64,000 nucleotides of DNA from Ecdyonurus torrentis (lineage: Eukaryota > Arthropoda > Insecta > Ephemeroptera > Heptageniidae), in assembly GCA_949318235.1 (NCBI GenBank), contig OX439127.1:23544291-23608290 (forward strand), given 5' to 3'. Position numbers and translations under genes: made by a program. Shown in pieces: positions 42,086-54,949 of this stretch. Under the pieces are notes generated by a model. The model was not told the DNA's origin. It did not search any database and saw only the letters and a program-made list of their open reading frames with translations. Each line of letters starts with the position of its first letter. The stretch's first letter is position 1.

Positions 42086-44158
42086 GGAATGTATCACATG
42101 GTTTTACTTTTTAAAAAGAAAAAAATATATTCCTTTACCATGTCACAGTTACTGGGTACTTGTAACATTTAGCTTTTGTATTATTTCTATAACTGAGCAT
42201 GCATGAATCACTGTACACTTGTTAATGCAAACATATTCTACCATACAAAAACTCACGCTAAATTTGCAATGTTATTCTTATGATACAAACAAGCACTACA
42301 TTTAAATGGTAAAATAATAATAATCGTATGTACGTTAATTCTAGGAAGGATAATATGTAAAGTAACTAAAATAAATTATTTTTATTAGGAAATTTTAAGG
42401 TGATCTCAAATATATTTTGTATAAACCATTCAAAACAGGGATTATAAAAAATTAATGTTTTATGCAGAATATCAAATATGTTCATTCAGAAGAAATTTTT
42501 AACAATAATCAATTCAAAAATCTATATAATATTATAATTTTAGTGTTGTCTCGGATGACTTTTGTCTTTAAAGATATACATATTCAGTCAATTGTCATAA
42601 ATAATTTGACACAGAATTAAAATGTTTTGAATAGCTACCCAAGTAAATATAACTAACTTTTAAAAACTGTTATGGTCTCAAAACTTGCTCATGAAATTTT
42701 TATAACTTTTAAGAAGTTATATAAGATGTGAGACAGCAACACAGTTGCGCACTAAACGTTGATTTTACGTTTAACTACAACTTCCTATATATGAAATAAG
42801 ATATTTTATTGACCCAGGCAGTTCATAGTAACATCGGTTGTTACAACAAGGTTATTCTAGGCATTATACACAAGACTAAATACAGTTTAAAATAATATTA
42901 ATAATAAAAGCAAATGCTTATCAATTAATAGTATCTCATTGTACGTATTTAAATATAAAAATTCTAAAATAATAATAACAATAAAAAGTTTCTCACAGCA
43001 TACCATTATTTTTTCCCGATAAATAAATTGTTAATAAAAAAAATGTATAATAAATGAATCATATTTTACAATTTTGATTCAAATATTTTTGATTATTTCA
43101 CACTTTTTAGTTTTGAATTATTTACTTTTTTCACATTATTAACTTTTACTTTCATAAAATTTAAATGAATCATTAAAATTCTTTAATTGCGAGATACTTT
43201 TTTTTTTTTTTTAAATAGAAATAAATAATAAAAAAGCTATGCAAAACTTTTATTAAATAATTTTAATACAATTATAGTTATTTGTAGTGTAGCAATTAAA
43301 AGTAAAGGAAAAAAATGTAGCTAACAATACTGTCAACGATATGAACTTTTTTTTTTGTTTACAACTTATATTAGAATCTTTTATTGTGAGTTGTGAGATA
43401 ATCTAACTTTACTTAACTTCAGGTATTCATTTCACTTTGTAATTACATACAAACAAATAAAGTTTTAAAAACAAGTAGGTTCAAAAAGATAGTTTGACTG
43501 ATCTAACTCTTTTACATTGTATTATTTTAAATGTAATTTATATATACGCCAGACCTTTGAAAGTTGACAATAATTAAAGAGCCCATGTAAATTTTAATTA
43601 TAATAGAGAGTAAGAGAAAGAGAGAAAATAATAATAATATGGTTAAAAATGTAATACCTCTATATAAAAATTTCACTTATTTTACATTGTAGAAAGTTTT
43701 AATCCTCTGACGATTTATATCTCATTTATTTACTAGTGGGTAAGTTATTATCAAAGAAATGATCAATCTGCTTGATGTTCGCGTAACTGATTATAAAGCT
43801 AGACTCTTATGTCTTTGATCTAAAACCACTTTCAAACCAAATTTTTTTTGTTAACTATTTTAACAACCATCAATACGTATTATATACGTATGTACAAAGA
43901 AGTAATATTGATTAGTTTTTATTTAATGTCAATACAAGCTGATTGAGTTTGCTTCATCACTAAAAAATATTAATTTTAATTATTTTAATATTGTTTCATG
44001 ATGATGAATCTTTATTTAATTTTATTTAGGACATTATATAAAAGCTCGTTGCTTTTGTCGAAAAGATGTGAGATGTAAGATGTACACCATATATTCTGTA
44101 TGTATTCTCGACCAGCAGTTTGGTTTCTTATCTTGTTCTTCAACATACTACGGCAAAG

Positions 44159-44160
<2 letters not shown>

Positions 44161-44193
<33 letters not shown>
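44161..44193. repeat. (GA)n microsatellite, 33 bp
   Basis: GA array inside a GC-richer region (44140-44600) that also holds CT arrays at 44371-44391 and 44603-44646. The overlapping frames (44012-44407 minus, 44068-44271 plus) read through these repeats and look spurious. Confidence 0.94.
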
Positions 44194-44196
<3 letters not shown>

Positions 44197-44199
44197 CAT

Positions 44200-44600
44200 A
44201 TAGAATGGGTCGAGAAGCAGAAAGGAGGTTCAGAGTGGGAGGAAACACGAGAAAGGGAGCTGGAGGTTTAAACACATCAAAGCCGTGAACCGCAGAGATG
44301 CGGTTGAACCGAACTTGGATGGAGTAGCGAATGAGTGTAGCTGGTAGCTTGCGAAGCAACTCTTGCTTGCTTCTCTCTCTCTCTCTCTCTCGTTGTGTTG
44401 GATCCAAAAGTCTCTCTTACTTGCTCCTCGGCCTTATATACTACTGCATCTTTGCTTGCTTCTACTGAAGGAGAGTTTAATTACTCTGACTAGACCCTTT
44501 CCTCTCTAGCTAGTTCTCCCTGCATGGTCGTCCGTTCTCTCTAACATAGTCTGGTCTTCAGAAAGAAGCAAGTACTCCATCTATATACCCACACAAGTTT
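44200..44600. other. GC-richer island between GA and CT arrays
   Basis: More balanced, complex sequence with no identifiable protein. It includes the block TGAAGGAGAGTTTAATTAC (from 44466), which recurs at 46533, and a CTAGCTAG stretch near 44515. Confidence 0.3.
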
Positions 44601-44602
44601 GC

Positions 44603-44605
44603 TCT

Positions 44606-44637
<32 letters not shown>

Positions 44638-44646
44638 TCTCTCTCT
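44603..44646. repeat. (CT)n tract
   Basis: CT array with one CTAT interruption. Confidence 0.93.
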
Positions 44647-45371
44647 ACCCCTTTTACTATAATGTCACACATAATTTGTATAAATTTAATGGAGGTCCAA
44701 AAGACTTAAGCTCTTGGTTCTCTAATAGCAAAGCGGATGCATGCTCTGAATGCGCATCTACCTATGTCAACTATTCTCTTTATGTGTAACTCAAAGCGTA
44801 TATGTTCAATTTTATCTTCTTACGATATATCTATCTATATACGTATTATATGTACATACGTATACGGGAGAAAAACTTTCATCAAAGTAGTATTACTTTT
44901 TTCCCTTCTAAAATTTACAAAATTCATAAGCTTTTGTACAAAGCTTCCAACGTATAATTTTACAAAATAATAAAGTTACTTTTTTATTTAATTAACGTTA
45001 TATCATTAATAATGTTTTAAACGAAAGATTATTTATAAAAAACTTATTCAGGAGCATTAGAGTATAAAACAAAGACGTTATTCAATACACAAATAAAAAT
45101 CAATTTTATCTCTAAAACATAGAATAAGTATGTTTTATTATTCTATTAATATAATGTTATTTTACATTAAATCAATGTAAAAAAGAAAGAAAAAGCGAAA
45201 TAATTTTAAGTCAAAAAATATATTGTATAAAGTGTAATACCATAATTCTATTGGTTGTATCATGATCCAGTCAAAATGTTTGAAGCCTTCAATTATTTAC
45301 GTAATTAATTAATTGAAATTTAACCATTTCATAATATCAATCTGGTAATTTGAAGGAAAATAGTCATAGTT

Positions 45372-45373
<2 letters not shown>
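44647..45373. other. AT-rich non-coding stretch
   Basis: Nothing recognisable. The frame at 44737-44970 shows no domain. Confidence 0.55.

Positions 45374-45422
<49 letters not shown>
45374..45422. repeat. (CT)n microsatellite, 49 bp
   Basis: Perfect CT array. Confidence 0.96.
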
Positions 45423-45424
<2 letters not shown>

Positions 45425-45612
45425 TCGGAGTTAGTTTTAGTGTAATTTAGTGTTGAAATTCTTTAAAAACAGCTCAATTTTCAGTTTCAATAGGTTTTAT
45501 TTTTTATAAGCACTGATAAACCTATCATACATATTTAATTTAAGTCAGATTCAGATTAAAAGTGTTATTATGTGTTCTAAATAGGCTTTAGGAGTGCGCC
45601 TGCAGTTTTGAA

Positions 45613-45636
45613 AAGTATGCAACCAGTTGCGTACTT
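45613..45636. repeat. Short hairpin, 11-bp arms
   Basis: AAGTATGCAAC and GTTGCGTACTT around CA. As RNA the single mismatch becomes a G-U pair. It sits in a small GC-richer patch (45590-45650). No known RNA family is recognised. Confidence 0.7.
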
Positions 45637-45720
45637 ATGTCGTGCGGGTCAAATTACATATATTACAGGGGCTATTACTTGCCAACATAAAAACCCATTG
45701 AAATTGAATAATTGATGTAA

Positions 45721-45883
45721 TTTTTTTTTTTTTTTTTTTTTTGCAATATATCCTATTTTGAAAATAATTGTTTTGTGAAGTGAATAGTAACGAATAATTA
45801 CGTCATTATGTATTTTCGTAATCATGAATTTAAATACAAAGTATAAAAAAGTTGTGTGAAAAAAAAAAAAAAAAAAAAAAAAA
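45721..45883. repeat. Facing poly(T) and poly(A) runs
   Basis: A 22-nt T run (45721-45742) and a 25-nt A run (45859-45883) flank 116 bp of AT-rich DNA, so the ends can pair. The poly-Lys/Phe minus-strand frame comes from them. Confidence 0.93.
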
Positions 45884-45949
45884 CTATGCAAACTTAAATT
45901 GGAAATGTATTTGGTTTGAACGTGGGAGTGATGAGTTAGAAAGTTGTGA

Positions 45950-46200
45950 GTGGTGTCAACTGGCTATTAATATGCGATCATTCTGACCGCGCGGCCAAGC
46001 CGAGAGCGCAACAGTGCCTGCCTTGCGGTCCACTCGTTTAACAATTCTCCCTGGTTAGTATGCAGAAGCCGTTGAAGCTTTACTAAAGCTTGTATAACTT
46101 ATAGCAATTCAGAGTGAGGACACTGCTCTGGACATTCAAGTGATATCACGTCTTGTAGTTCATCACTCACAAGAGACTTTTCTTCACGATAAGAGGATCC
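45950..46200. other. GC-richer island with CpGs
   Basis: Contains GACCGCGCGGCCAAGCCGAG (about 45984-46003) and a balanced stretch to about 46200. No frame or RNA recognised. Likely regulatory or an untranslated exon, unproven. Confidence 0.3.
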
Positions 46201-46489
46201 AATTGTAATTCAACTCTGACACGTCCTACAATGTTGAATATTATAGTATAGCCATAGTGTCTTTGCAAAGCATTAAAGTTAACCCTTCTAATTCCAATTT
46301 TAATGAAATTTAAAAACTGTTAAAAGGTTTTCCATAATTCTTTATTAACATTTTTAAAAGAGTTAAAATTCTTTTAAAATTTTATTTCTTTTAAGTTCTT
46401 TTTTTTTTTCTTTCTAAATGAATAATTAATGTAAAAATCTGTTATAGAGTAAATACTGTTACATTATTTGCATTAGTTGCAAGTAAGGA

Positions 46490-46910
46490 AGGGAAAGGAA
46501 AAGGGTTGCTTACTACAAGCAAGAGTAGGCATTGAAGGAGTGTTTAATTACTCCACAGGCAAAACTTGCCTAGGCTCTCCCTGCTTTGCTGTTGCTTGCC
46601 CGTCACTACCGCCCTTTTGCCCGCCTTTCAACCCACCCGCCGCGGTCTAGACACTAAGAGCGCGTTTGCTCGTTTGCTAACTCACCCTCACTCTATAGTT
46701 GGGCCTTTCTCTCTCTCCATAGAGAAGCAGCAAGAGCAGCAGTGGCAACGCCTAATGTATCTCATTAGGCCTACGCCACCTTCGTTACTCACCCACCCTC
46801 ACTAGCCCACCGCACCACTCGAAGCTGAGCGAGAATTTGGGAGATGCAAATAGACATGAAAGCTGTGGAAGATGTGCTGAGTCACCGGTCAATTTGCTTG
46901 CCTGTCATCT
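46490..46910. other. GC-richer island
   Basis: About 420 bp of low-AT sequence with CCCACCCGCCGCGG (about 46630) and repeated CTCACCC/CACCCACCCTCACTAG motifs (46681, 46790). The 79-codon plus frame (46566-46805) is Pro/Leu/Thr-rich with no known domain. A promoter or enhancer is more likely than a gene. It includes the second copy (46533-46553) of the block found at 44466. Confidence 0.35.
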
Positions 46911-47051
46911 ATTGTTTTACTCGTTTATTACTTGCTTAGTTACGTAAACTTTTGTGTAAACTATAATTTTGAATGTTTTCATCTATTTATTTATTTGCTT
47001 AAATTAGCATTTACTCTTGTAGAATTATACAATTGACTAAACTCTTCAAAA

Positions 47052-47161
<110 letters not shown>

Positions 47162-47279
47162 CTAAAGTAATTTATCTATAATTTTTTTAATAATAATGTC
47201 TCATCAAATCAAAAAGAAAATTAATCATTGTTCCATAAGAGCAGAGTTATAAAACTCGATTTTATAAAATTGTGCATGC

Positions 47280-47680
47280 TGCACGCATATTTTATGATGT
47301 TAAATGCATTTTGTGAACAGAGGCGAGAGTGTTTGCACCATGAACGTCAGCAAAAGTAGGAACGTTATTGCCATGTGTCTAAATTCACGCAGATCACAAA
47401 TTTTTCTTAAGTCGCGTGCTGATAGCTTATAAAGAAGTAAATGGTTTCGGTTTTCTAATAATACGTTTCTGCGTTTCAAGTTTGATTAAGCTCGCAAGCC
47501 AATGGCGTGGCTGAATGATTATAGGGCTGGTACGATAATTATAGTGCGGTACTCCCTAACTCCCACCCTATATGTATAACAAAACTCCTCCAAAAACCCT
47601 ATGTAACAACGACCGTGTCGCGCGAGCTATTTCTACTTCTTAGAATAGCATCTGCGGTGTCGCTTATATGAATGTTTGTA
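47280..47680. other. Complex, moderately GC-richer stretch
   Basis: Balanced sequence with CpGs (GTGTCGCGCGAGC near 47615), a CCAAT (about 47499-47503) and C-rich pyrimidine blocks (47550-47600). No coding signal. Confidence 0.3.
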
Positions 47681-48171
47681 CATGAACAGACAATTAAAAA
47701 CTTAGAACATTACGGAAATAGAAAATAGCCAAATAGGTCTTACGTTGTTATATTATTACTATTAATATGTATTGTGTTATTATTTGTTTTCTAATGTACA
47801 TATCATTTTTATTTTTTATAATTTAAAGCTAACAATTTGAAACATAAAATTATATTACGTTACCTACTACTTATATATTTAAATATTAATCCATATAAGA
47901 ATGAATTGTACTATATAAATAGCTTATATGAAACACGCGTTGTAGAAGTTTGACTATTGTCTGAAAAAGCAAATACAGAACATACAATAAATGTAAATTT
48001 AATCAATAATTAAATATCAATAATTAAATGTATAGTCTCACGTCATATATGTGTATCTTTTACAAAGTTTAGATTCAGTAAATAGTTATAATTATATTAT
48101 ACTAGAAAAGTTGAGTGACACTATAATTGTAAATAATTTTATTGAAATCAACAATGCAATGCAATGGGAGG

Positions 48172-48175
<4 letters not shown>
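47681..48175. other. AT-rich non-coding stretch
   Basis: Nothing recognisable. Confidence 0.55.

Positions 48176-48251
<76 letters not shown>
48176..48251. repeat. (GA)n microsatellite, 76 bp
   Basis: Perfect GA array followed by GGAGGGAGGGAGAGG. The Arg/Glu frame across it is an artefact. Confidence 0.97.
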
Positions 48252-48254
<3 letters not shown>

Positions 48255-48267
48255 AGGGAGGGAGAGG

Positions 48268-48925
48268 CAACATATTTCAAGCTATTAAACCACTTTTTCA
48301 TGAACATTGGTTTGTATTTCATCTTGTGATTTAATTTCCAAAACTGTACAATTCGATCATCATTCTCAACTAAAAAATTATAAATAAAAAAAAAAGTACT
48401 TTTAATCGCCGAAATTTTTTGGCTTTAAAAATATTATACAAATCAACAAATATTATCAATTAATTTTTCACTCACGACTATTTAAAATTAAATCAAATAT
48501 ATGAAAGATCTTAAAACTTTGAATGTATTGAAAATAATTGTGAATTCTAAATATAAAAGTAAAGTCAAGTTAATTGGTTTTGTGTATATTAAAATTATTG
48601 TGTATTGCAGTTACATTTTGCTACTTTAAAGTAGTATTTTTATTTTAAATGAAATAACAAATTACAGAAAGTTATTTAAATTCTATTATTTATCTCAAAT
48701 TCTAATTTTAATGCAGAAACTTCTTGAGAAAATAATATAAAACATTCAAGAGACTTGACAAAGTTATTTCTATACGCACAGTATAAAATGTATTTTCTCA
48801 ATTTCAAATTATTTTATTTATAATATACCGTCAGAAACTACATCAAAATTTTACTGACAAAAAAACTTGAAAAAGTTTTTGCGCTCTAACGATCTCTATA
48901 ATAATTATTTCACCAAGCTGTTAAA
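48268..48925. other. AT-rich non-coding stretch
   Basis: Nothing recognisable. Confidence 0.55.
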
Positions 48926-48929
48926 TAAA

Positions 48930-49050
48930 ACAGGAAACACGGCGGCAAGGGAAGGAGGGTGGCAGAAGGGTCGGGCAGAAAAGACTGCTGGTATAATTGT
49001 GACGGACAGGCGCCTAGTGGGTGGGCGTGCAGTGACAGTTTGGTTAAAGA
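48930..49050. promoter_or_regulatory. GC-rich island with GT/KLF-type box
   Basis: Contains ACGGCGGCAAGG (48939-48950), GGCGCC and GTGGGTGGGCGTGC (49017-49030), the last resembling the KLF/Sp-type box at 15432 in the opposite orientation. The short frames on both strands are not recognisable. Confidence 0.3.
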
Positions 49051-49616
49051 AGAAAACAACATAGCAGAAACAAGTAAACTGGAAACACACAAAATACTCT
49101 GATATTTTGCAGAAGAAAAGTTATTTTATTTATATGAAAAAAAAAACTCTCTCTCTCTCTTTCTTCCGAAATAAAGACAACTTAAAACTTTAATCGTTTT
49201 TTTTTTTCTTCGTATTTTTTTATTCCATTATACTGTCTTACGATAAACAAACATACGAAATTTCTTAACTATATAATCATTTTTGTGACAAAAAAAGGGA
49301 AAAAAAATTAAAAAGATTATATAACAATAATAATAAAATAAAACAAAATTTTCCCCTTTATGTTTGTACAAGTTTGTGATGTAATATTAATTATTTTAAA
49401 ATAAAATAAAGAAATTAATTGCTATTGTTAATGTTTTGAAAATACATGGATAGAATTATGTAGTAAGGTGCATGTGTGTGTGTGTACGAAGCTTCTCAAA
49501 TGCCAACTTTAACCTCAAGGCAATATTAGCTTGGTTCTCAATTTACGTAACCATCATCATCATGCTGTCATGTCAAAACGCGCTGTTACGATAATAGCAA
49601 CGCGCGCCACGCCGAG

Positions 49617-49643
49617 CCCCCCCCCCCCCCTCCCCCCGCCCCC
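49617..49643. repeat. Poly(C)-rich run
   Basis: 14 C, one T, six C, one G, five C, directly after a CpG-rich AACGCGCGCCACGCCGAG. The Pro-rich frame at 49531-49719 is a translation of it. C tracts of this length are rare in such AT-rich DNA. Confidence 0.9.
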
Positions 49644-49699
49644 TGCCTCCAACCTCCAAAAATCCTTCTTCATGCGCAACCACTCACTACAATCTGGAA

Positions 49700-50934
49700 G
49701 AAAAGTAATTTTAAAATAATTTTATAAAGAGCTTTTTCCTTCAATTGTGCAAACAAAAGAAATAATGTTTAGTAAATTATAGTGGTTGACATTACTATTA
49801 ATTTGATGCATACATGTTCAAAAAGTAAAATTTTGAAAATTACAAAATTGATATTGAATTTGATTATAGTAGTTCAAATATTATATTTGTTTAAAAAAGA
49901 CACATTTTCGTTTGAATATGTAGATAAACACCTGTCATATTAAATAAATTACGTGTACATAAAAAAAAGAAGAAGAATAAAAAGAAAATGTTTGCACACT
50001 AAATCAATCGTAAAATAATGTACCTTTATAAAATTATATACTTATGTTTCTATTATATTAACGTGTATACAAATTTAATTAAAATTGATTTAAATAGATT
50101 TTAATAGCATTCAGATCAAGATAAAACATTTTACCTAATGTTTAACAAACAGGAGAATAGATATTATCTTAATTTACTCTGCGTCAATTCCCATATAAAT
50201 GCTTGCTATTTTTTGATAATAAATATTTTATTAAGATTTTATTATTTTATAACATATAAAGTATTAAAATACTAGTTATTATTATTTTATTATTATTATT
50301 TTTAAATTTCTAATTCAAGATAAATGTTATAAGATTAGAGAGATGTTTAAATACCAATATTACCATGCAATTGACTTACTTTAAACCTCCCCTCTTTATT
50401 TTATATCAGATCAGTTTCCGCTATAAATCTGTGTATAGGTGCAGCTTCCGGTTCCCTTCTTATCGAAGATTTCTGCTTGCTTTGCGCTGGGCATATAATA
50501 TATATGTATATTCTCCCTTAGCGTGCTTATACTTATGCTGGAAAGAGGGGATATACTGAATTTCCTTCAACTCGGCTCGATTTGATTTTAATCTAAAAAC
50601 ACCTAAGCGTGCCCCTTATCCGTGTATATCAAAACATTTCCGTCTGTATCTCTCATGACTTGCTTTATTATTATTTTTATTTGCTTATATACATATACAA
50701 CGAAAACAGCTTTTGATGAATTTTCTTTAATTTAAATAGTTTAATCAACAAAATATTCAAATAAATGTGTTTATTAAAAAAAAAAAAATTAAAAAATTAA
50801 AAAGTCATTAAAATTTTGTTAATTACAAAATATAATAATATACATCTTATGTTGAAAAGTATTATGGAAATTATTTCAATAAAAGTTATGTTATTTTTTA
50901 CACGTGTAACAATAATTTTTTTCCTCCAATTTCT

Positions 50935-50938
<4 letters not shown>
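49700..50938. other. AT-rich non-coding stretch
   Basis: No gene seen. 50385-50600 is somewhat more complex. The frame at 50365-50559 has no domain. Confidence 0.55.

Positions 50939-51012
<74 letters not shown>
50939..51012. repeat. (TA)n microsatellite, 74 bp
   Basis: Perfect TA array. Confidence 0.97.
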
Positions 51013-51014
<2 letters not shown>

Positions 51015-51041
51015 CAATCAGAATTAAAAGCACCATAATAT

Positions 51042-51072
51042 ATATTTTTTATTTTCATTTTATAGGTAGTAA
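51042..51072 (+). promoter_or_regulatory. Candidate recursive splice site (weak)
   Basis: An excellent pyrimidine tract (TTTTTATTTTCATTTTATAG) abuts GTAGTA at 51065/51066. The donor half is poor, so this is more likely just an acceptor-like sequence. Confidence 0.15.
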
Positions 51073-51708
51073 AATAGATTTTTTTTTTCAAATATACATA
51101 AAATTTTTACGTAAATCTAACAAGAAAGGGAAAAAAATACATTTGAGATTGAATTTTCATATCAAGCGTATTGACAGGTTATTGACAAAGCCATATACCC
51201 TCAAACTATTATGAAAACAAAGACCAATTCTATGATATGAAAAGGGATGCATATTTTATAATCCCATCAAATATTCAAAGCAATCATTTGAAAAAGTTGT
51301 GAGCGTATGTCAATACTCAATTGTTGCTCTCTTTTTATGTATATATATATATTTTTTTCTTCACAATATTTGGTCAACAGGTGCATATCAAATAAAATAG
51401 CTATGATTTTTTAAAAAATATATTTCAATGTATTGTTTTTTATTAGAATAAAATATAACATATATGTACACAGCCGAAGGCATTTTTTTTTATTTAAAAT
51501 AATAGAAAATATATACAAAACCAATTTTTATAATTATATTTAAATAAATTTAATATAACATGCAAATTAATTTTGTAAACAAAGAGATATTACAATTATA
51601 CATTAAAAATTCTGACGTTTAAACATTATAATAATGTGCACCTATACAGTATAATAACAATTTTCAAAAGAATCAATTATAAATTGCTATATTCATTTTT
51701 TTGTTGAT
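51073..51708. other. AT-rich non-coding stretch
   Basis: Nothing recognisable. Confidence 0.55.
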
Positions 51709-51717
51709 ATGTATGTG

Positions 51718-51749
<32 letters not shown>

Positions 51750-51791
51750 TGTATGTATGTATGTATGTATGTATGTATGTATGTATGTATG

Positions 51792-51879
<88 letters not shown>

Positions 51880-51893
51880 CATATATATATATC
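51709..51893. repeat. Compound (TGTA)n(TA)n microsatellite, about 185 bp
   Basis: About 22 TGTA units (to about 51797) pass into TA units broken only by CATACAT near 51875. The Tyr/Val/Cys/Met and Tyr/Ile/His frames are artefacts. Confidence 0.97.
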
Positions 51894-52412
<519 letters not shown>

Positions 52413-52574
52413 GCAATAAAAGGTAAATTCTATGCAGCATAAAATGATATGGGAGGTAAAAGGAAGTTAAAGGTATATAATAAGGGTGGGTTAAAGGGGG
52501 TGATTTTTTTTTGTCTCAAATTTCAGTGCTATAACACTTTATACATGCTAAAATATAGGGTAAAAAGTTGAAGA

Positions 52575-52760
52575 CGTAGCTAGAGTCACTACTACCACCG
52601 CGGCCGATAGCTGTCCGCCGTGGGCCGAGGGTTCGTGTTACACTGTGCTTTATGATTGGCTAATGGCCCGTGGAGGTTGGTACCGACTTGCACCACAGGA
52701 AATTAGTCACGCAAATCCATCTATGGCTAGCTAGCTATACCTTCAGCTTGCTCTTTGCTA
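52575..52760. other. GC-richer island with CpGs
   Basis: Contains ACCGCGGCCGATAGC (52597-52611), GTCCGCCGTGGGCCGAGG (52613-52630) and an inverted CCAAT in GATTGGCTAATGG (about 52654). GGGTTCGTG (52630) looks like half a Pol III B box, but no A box or tRNA fold accompanies it. Probably regulatory. Confidence 0.3.
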
Positions 52761-52799
52761 CCAACTCAAGTCTTATTTCTCTCACTCTTTTTCCTTTTT

Positions 52800-54600
52800 T
52801 TTTTTTTTAAACCCTCATAATATGCATGAACAACAGAGAATATTGCATGATCATATTTGTAAGTGCAATCAAAATTTTAGTAGGAAAATTATGTGTTTTA
52901 TACGAGCCAGTTCAAATAATATGAAATAATAAACTAAAGCAGTTATATTACTTGAGTATGATGACGTATTTAAAATGTAATAATATATGGCTGTTAAGTT
53001 ATTTCAATTAATCATTTTTTCGATAATGTCTTTAAAAAATGGTACAATGATCAATATGCATTATGCAATGGCAATATTTATATAAGATACTATAATTAGT
53101 TATAAAAATAATTGTTATTATTATACTTATAGTATTCGACACTTCAATATTTGTCACAATAAAAATTATTCTTACAGTTTTATCCAAATAAAAGTACTCA
53201 ATAAGTAAATACTGCAGTAACTTCTTATCAAAAACTTTTTATTTATAATTTAATAGATTAGAACAATATAGTAGTATAGGGAGTGTACGCATGACATCAT
53301 AATAAATGCGCTTCGATGCCATAATTGAGCAACGAATAACATTGCTTATAGCATTGGACAAACGTGGGTTTTCGCTATTTTCTTTAGAAAATAAGATTTT
53401 TTTTTGTCATTATTATTTTTCTCGCATATTTGCCAACCTAATTCAATTTGTTAATAGCATAAATTCTCTCAAAAAAATTGCGAAGTATTTTTAAACTTGC
53501 AAAATGTGCCATTTTCCCATACCAGCCCATGTTATTTAGCACTCACTTATAGTACTCACTTAAGTACTTATTATAGTACTCACTTACTGACTTGAACATG
53601 AATGCAACCATCCTATAATTAGCCCATTTTATAAATAATGACTATACAGGTCATTGTTTAAACCGCATCACTTTGATTTCTCATTACTTTAGCGCATCTA
53701 TACCAATACTTAAACACCTATAGCAAATTTTTGAAATATCTTTAAAAAAACTAAATTAGCTTATACCGCTATGATTATAATTAAATCCCTGCATAATAAT
53801 GAGAATGTTTACATCAGAGGCTGACAAAAGTCACAAAAATCGTCCTATATCTGACAAATAATCATGCCAAATATTTTGCACTCTATTATCCTTTGTAACT
53901 TATAAAAATATACTAATGGTCAATATTTTTAATGACTTAAGTTCTACAAAAAAAACTAGATAAAAAATTTAAGTTTTAAAGAGGGTATTAAAAAAAATGT
54001 AATTAAAAACCGAATTTGCAAGAAAAGGTATCGACAAGGAAATAGAAAAAGAGCTTATCAAGTACGTCAAAGTAATTTCACTCTTGTGCTTAAATTCCTC
54101 ACATTATAATAACATTATTTTCTTTTGTGCCTCATTTATTTCATTACAAATAATTGCTCCATTAAAATGATCATAAAAGAGGATTTTAGGAACATTAACA
54201 AAATGCATAGAAAATTAAATTTCTTGCTCAACTAATTTCAATTTTGAGGATCATTATTCATAAATTGAAAATAAATAGCAAAACATTTAAAATTGAGGTA
54301 ATCATAAATTCTTATGAAATGAAAAGGAAAATTATCTTAATAGCAAAAGGCTCTTTAAAGAAAGTTAACTGTTGTCGCCGTATCTTGTGATTATTACCAA
54401 AATAAGTCAAAATGATTGATTAACAGTACATATAATACAGTACATTTTTTAAAAAAGAAAATGGAAAAAAGTAATATATTCTATGCTATGACTTTTATTG
54501 TTATTAACATTTTATTTTCAAGAAGTAAAAATAATATTTATGCAATTTTGTACGGTTTGAATACGAGAGAATTCTTTTAAAAAGTTTTTGAAACTTATTC
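52800..54600. other. AT-rich non-coding stretch
   Basis: No gene seen. A short repeated block TAGTACTCACTTA occurs at 53550-53562 and 53574-53586, with a partial copy just before. Confidence 0.55.
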
Positions 54601-54629
54601 TACGACGTGAATTGCCTTTTCTCTCTTCC

Positions 54630-54880
54630 TTCACGGGATTTCTCTCTCTTTCTCTCTCTATTTTTTCTCTCTCTCCCTTTATTTGCAAATACACAAAGGG
54701 GCAACCCACGTCGTCTAACACGGCGCCAGATTTCAGTATCAACACTATGCAAAGAAAGACTTTTCTTGCTCTCTATTCTATATTGCCCAACCACCCACTT
54801 TTGCATATTCTCGTACCTTTTTTTTTTTTTTTTTACTCTCTTTTTATTTTTTTTCTCTCTCTCTCTCTCTCTCACTCGTT
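54630..54880. repeat. Pyrimidine-rich low-complexity region
   Basis: Imperfect CT tracts (54640-54680, 54853-54873) and T runs (54819-54834) around a GC-richer core, 54690-54730. The frames on both strands (54588-54906) read through this and are not convincing. Confidence 0.7.
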
Positions 54881-54949
54881 TTAGCTTCCCTCTTTTTATT
54901 TCCTAAGATTTGCACAAAAATTTTCTCCGAGTGTGCTCAGGAAAGTTTT

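Larger units (their letters stand above)
40560..44155. other. AT-rich non-coding stretch
   Basis: No gene seen. It contains a 12-bp-arm hairpin (41292-41328), a CRE (41853), a C run (42068-42085) and acceptor-like motifs such as TTACTTAACTTCAG near 43433. Confidence 0.6.

Noticed and set aside
44012..44407. 131-codon minus frame
   Set aside because: Crosses both a CT and a GA array; no domain in the remainder.
46566..46805. 79-codon plus frame in a GC-rich island
   Set aside because: Pro/Leu/Thr-rich with no family match I can recall; no initiation context or splice structure supports it.
48867..49092. Overlapping 60-65 codon frames on both strands
   Set aside because: Open frames on both strands reflect local GC-rich composition; no domain.
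52575..52700. Possible second tRNA-like SINE (GGGTTCGTG resembles a B box)
   Set aside because: No A box at a suitable distance, no fold and no tail.
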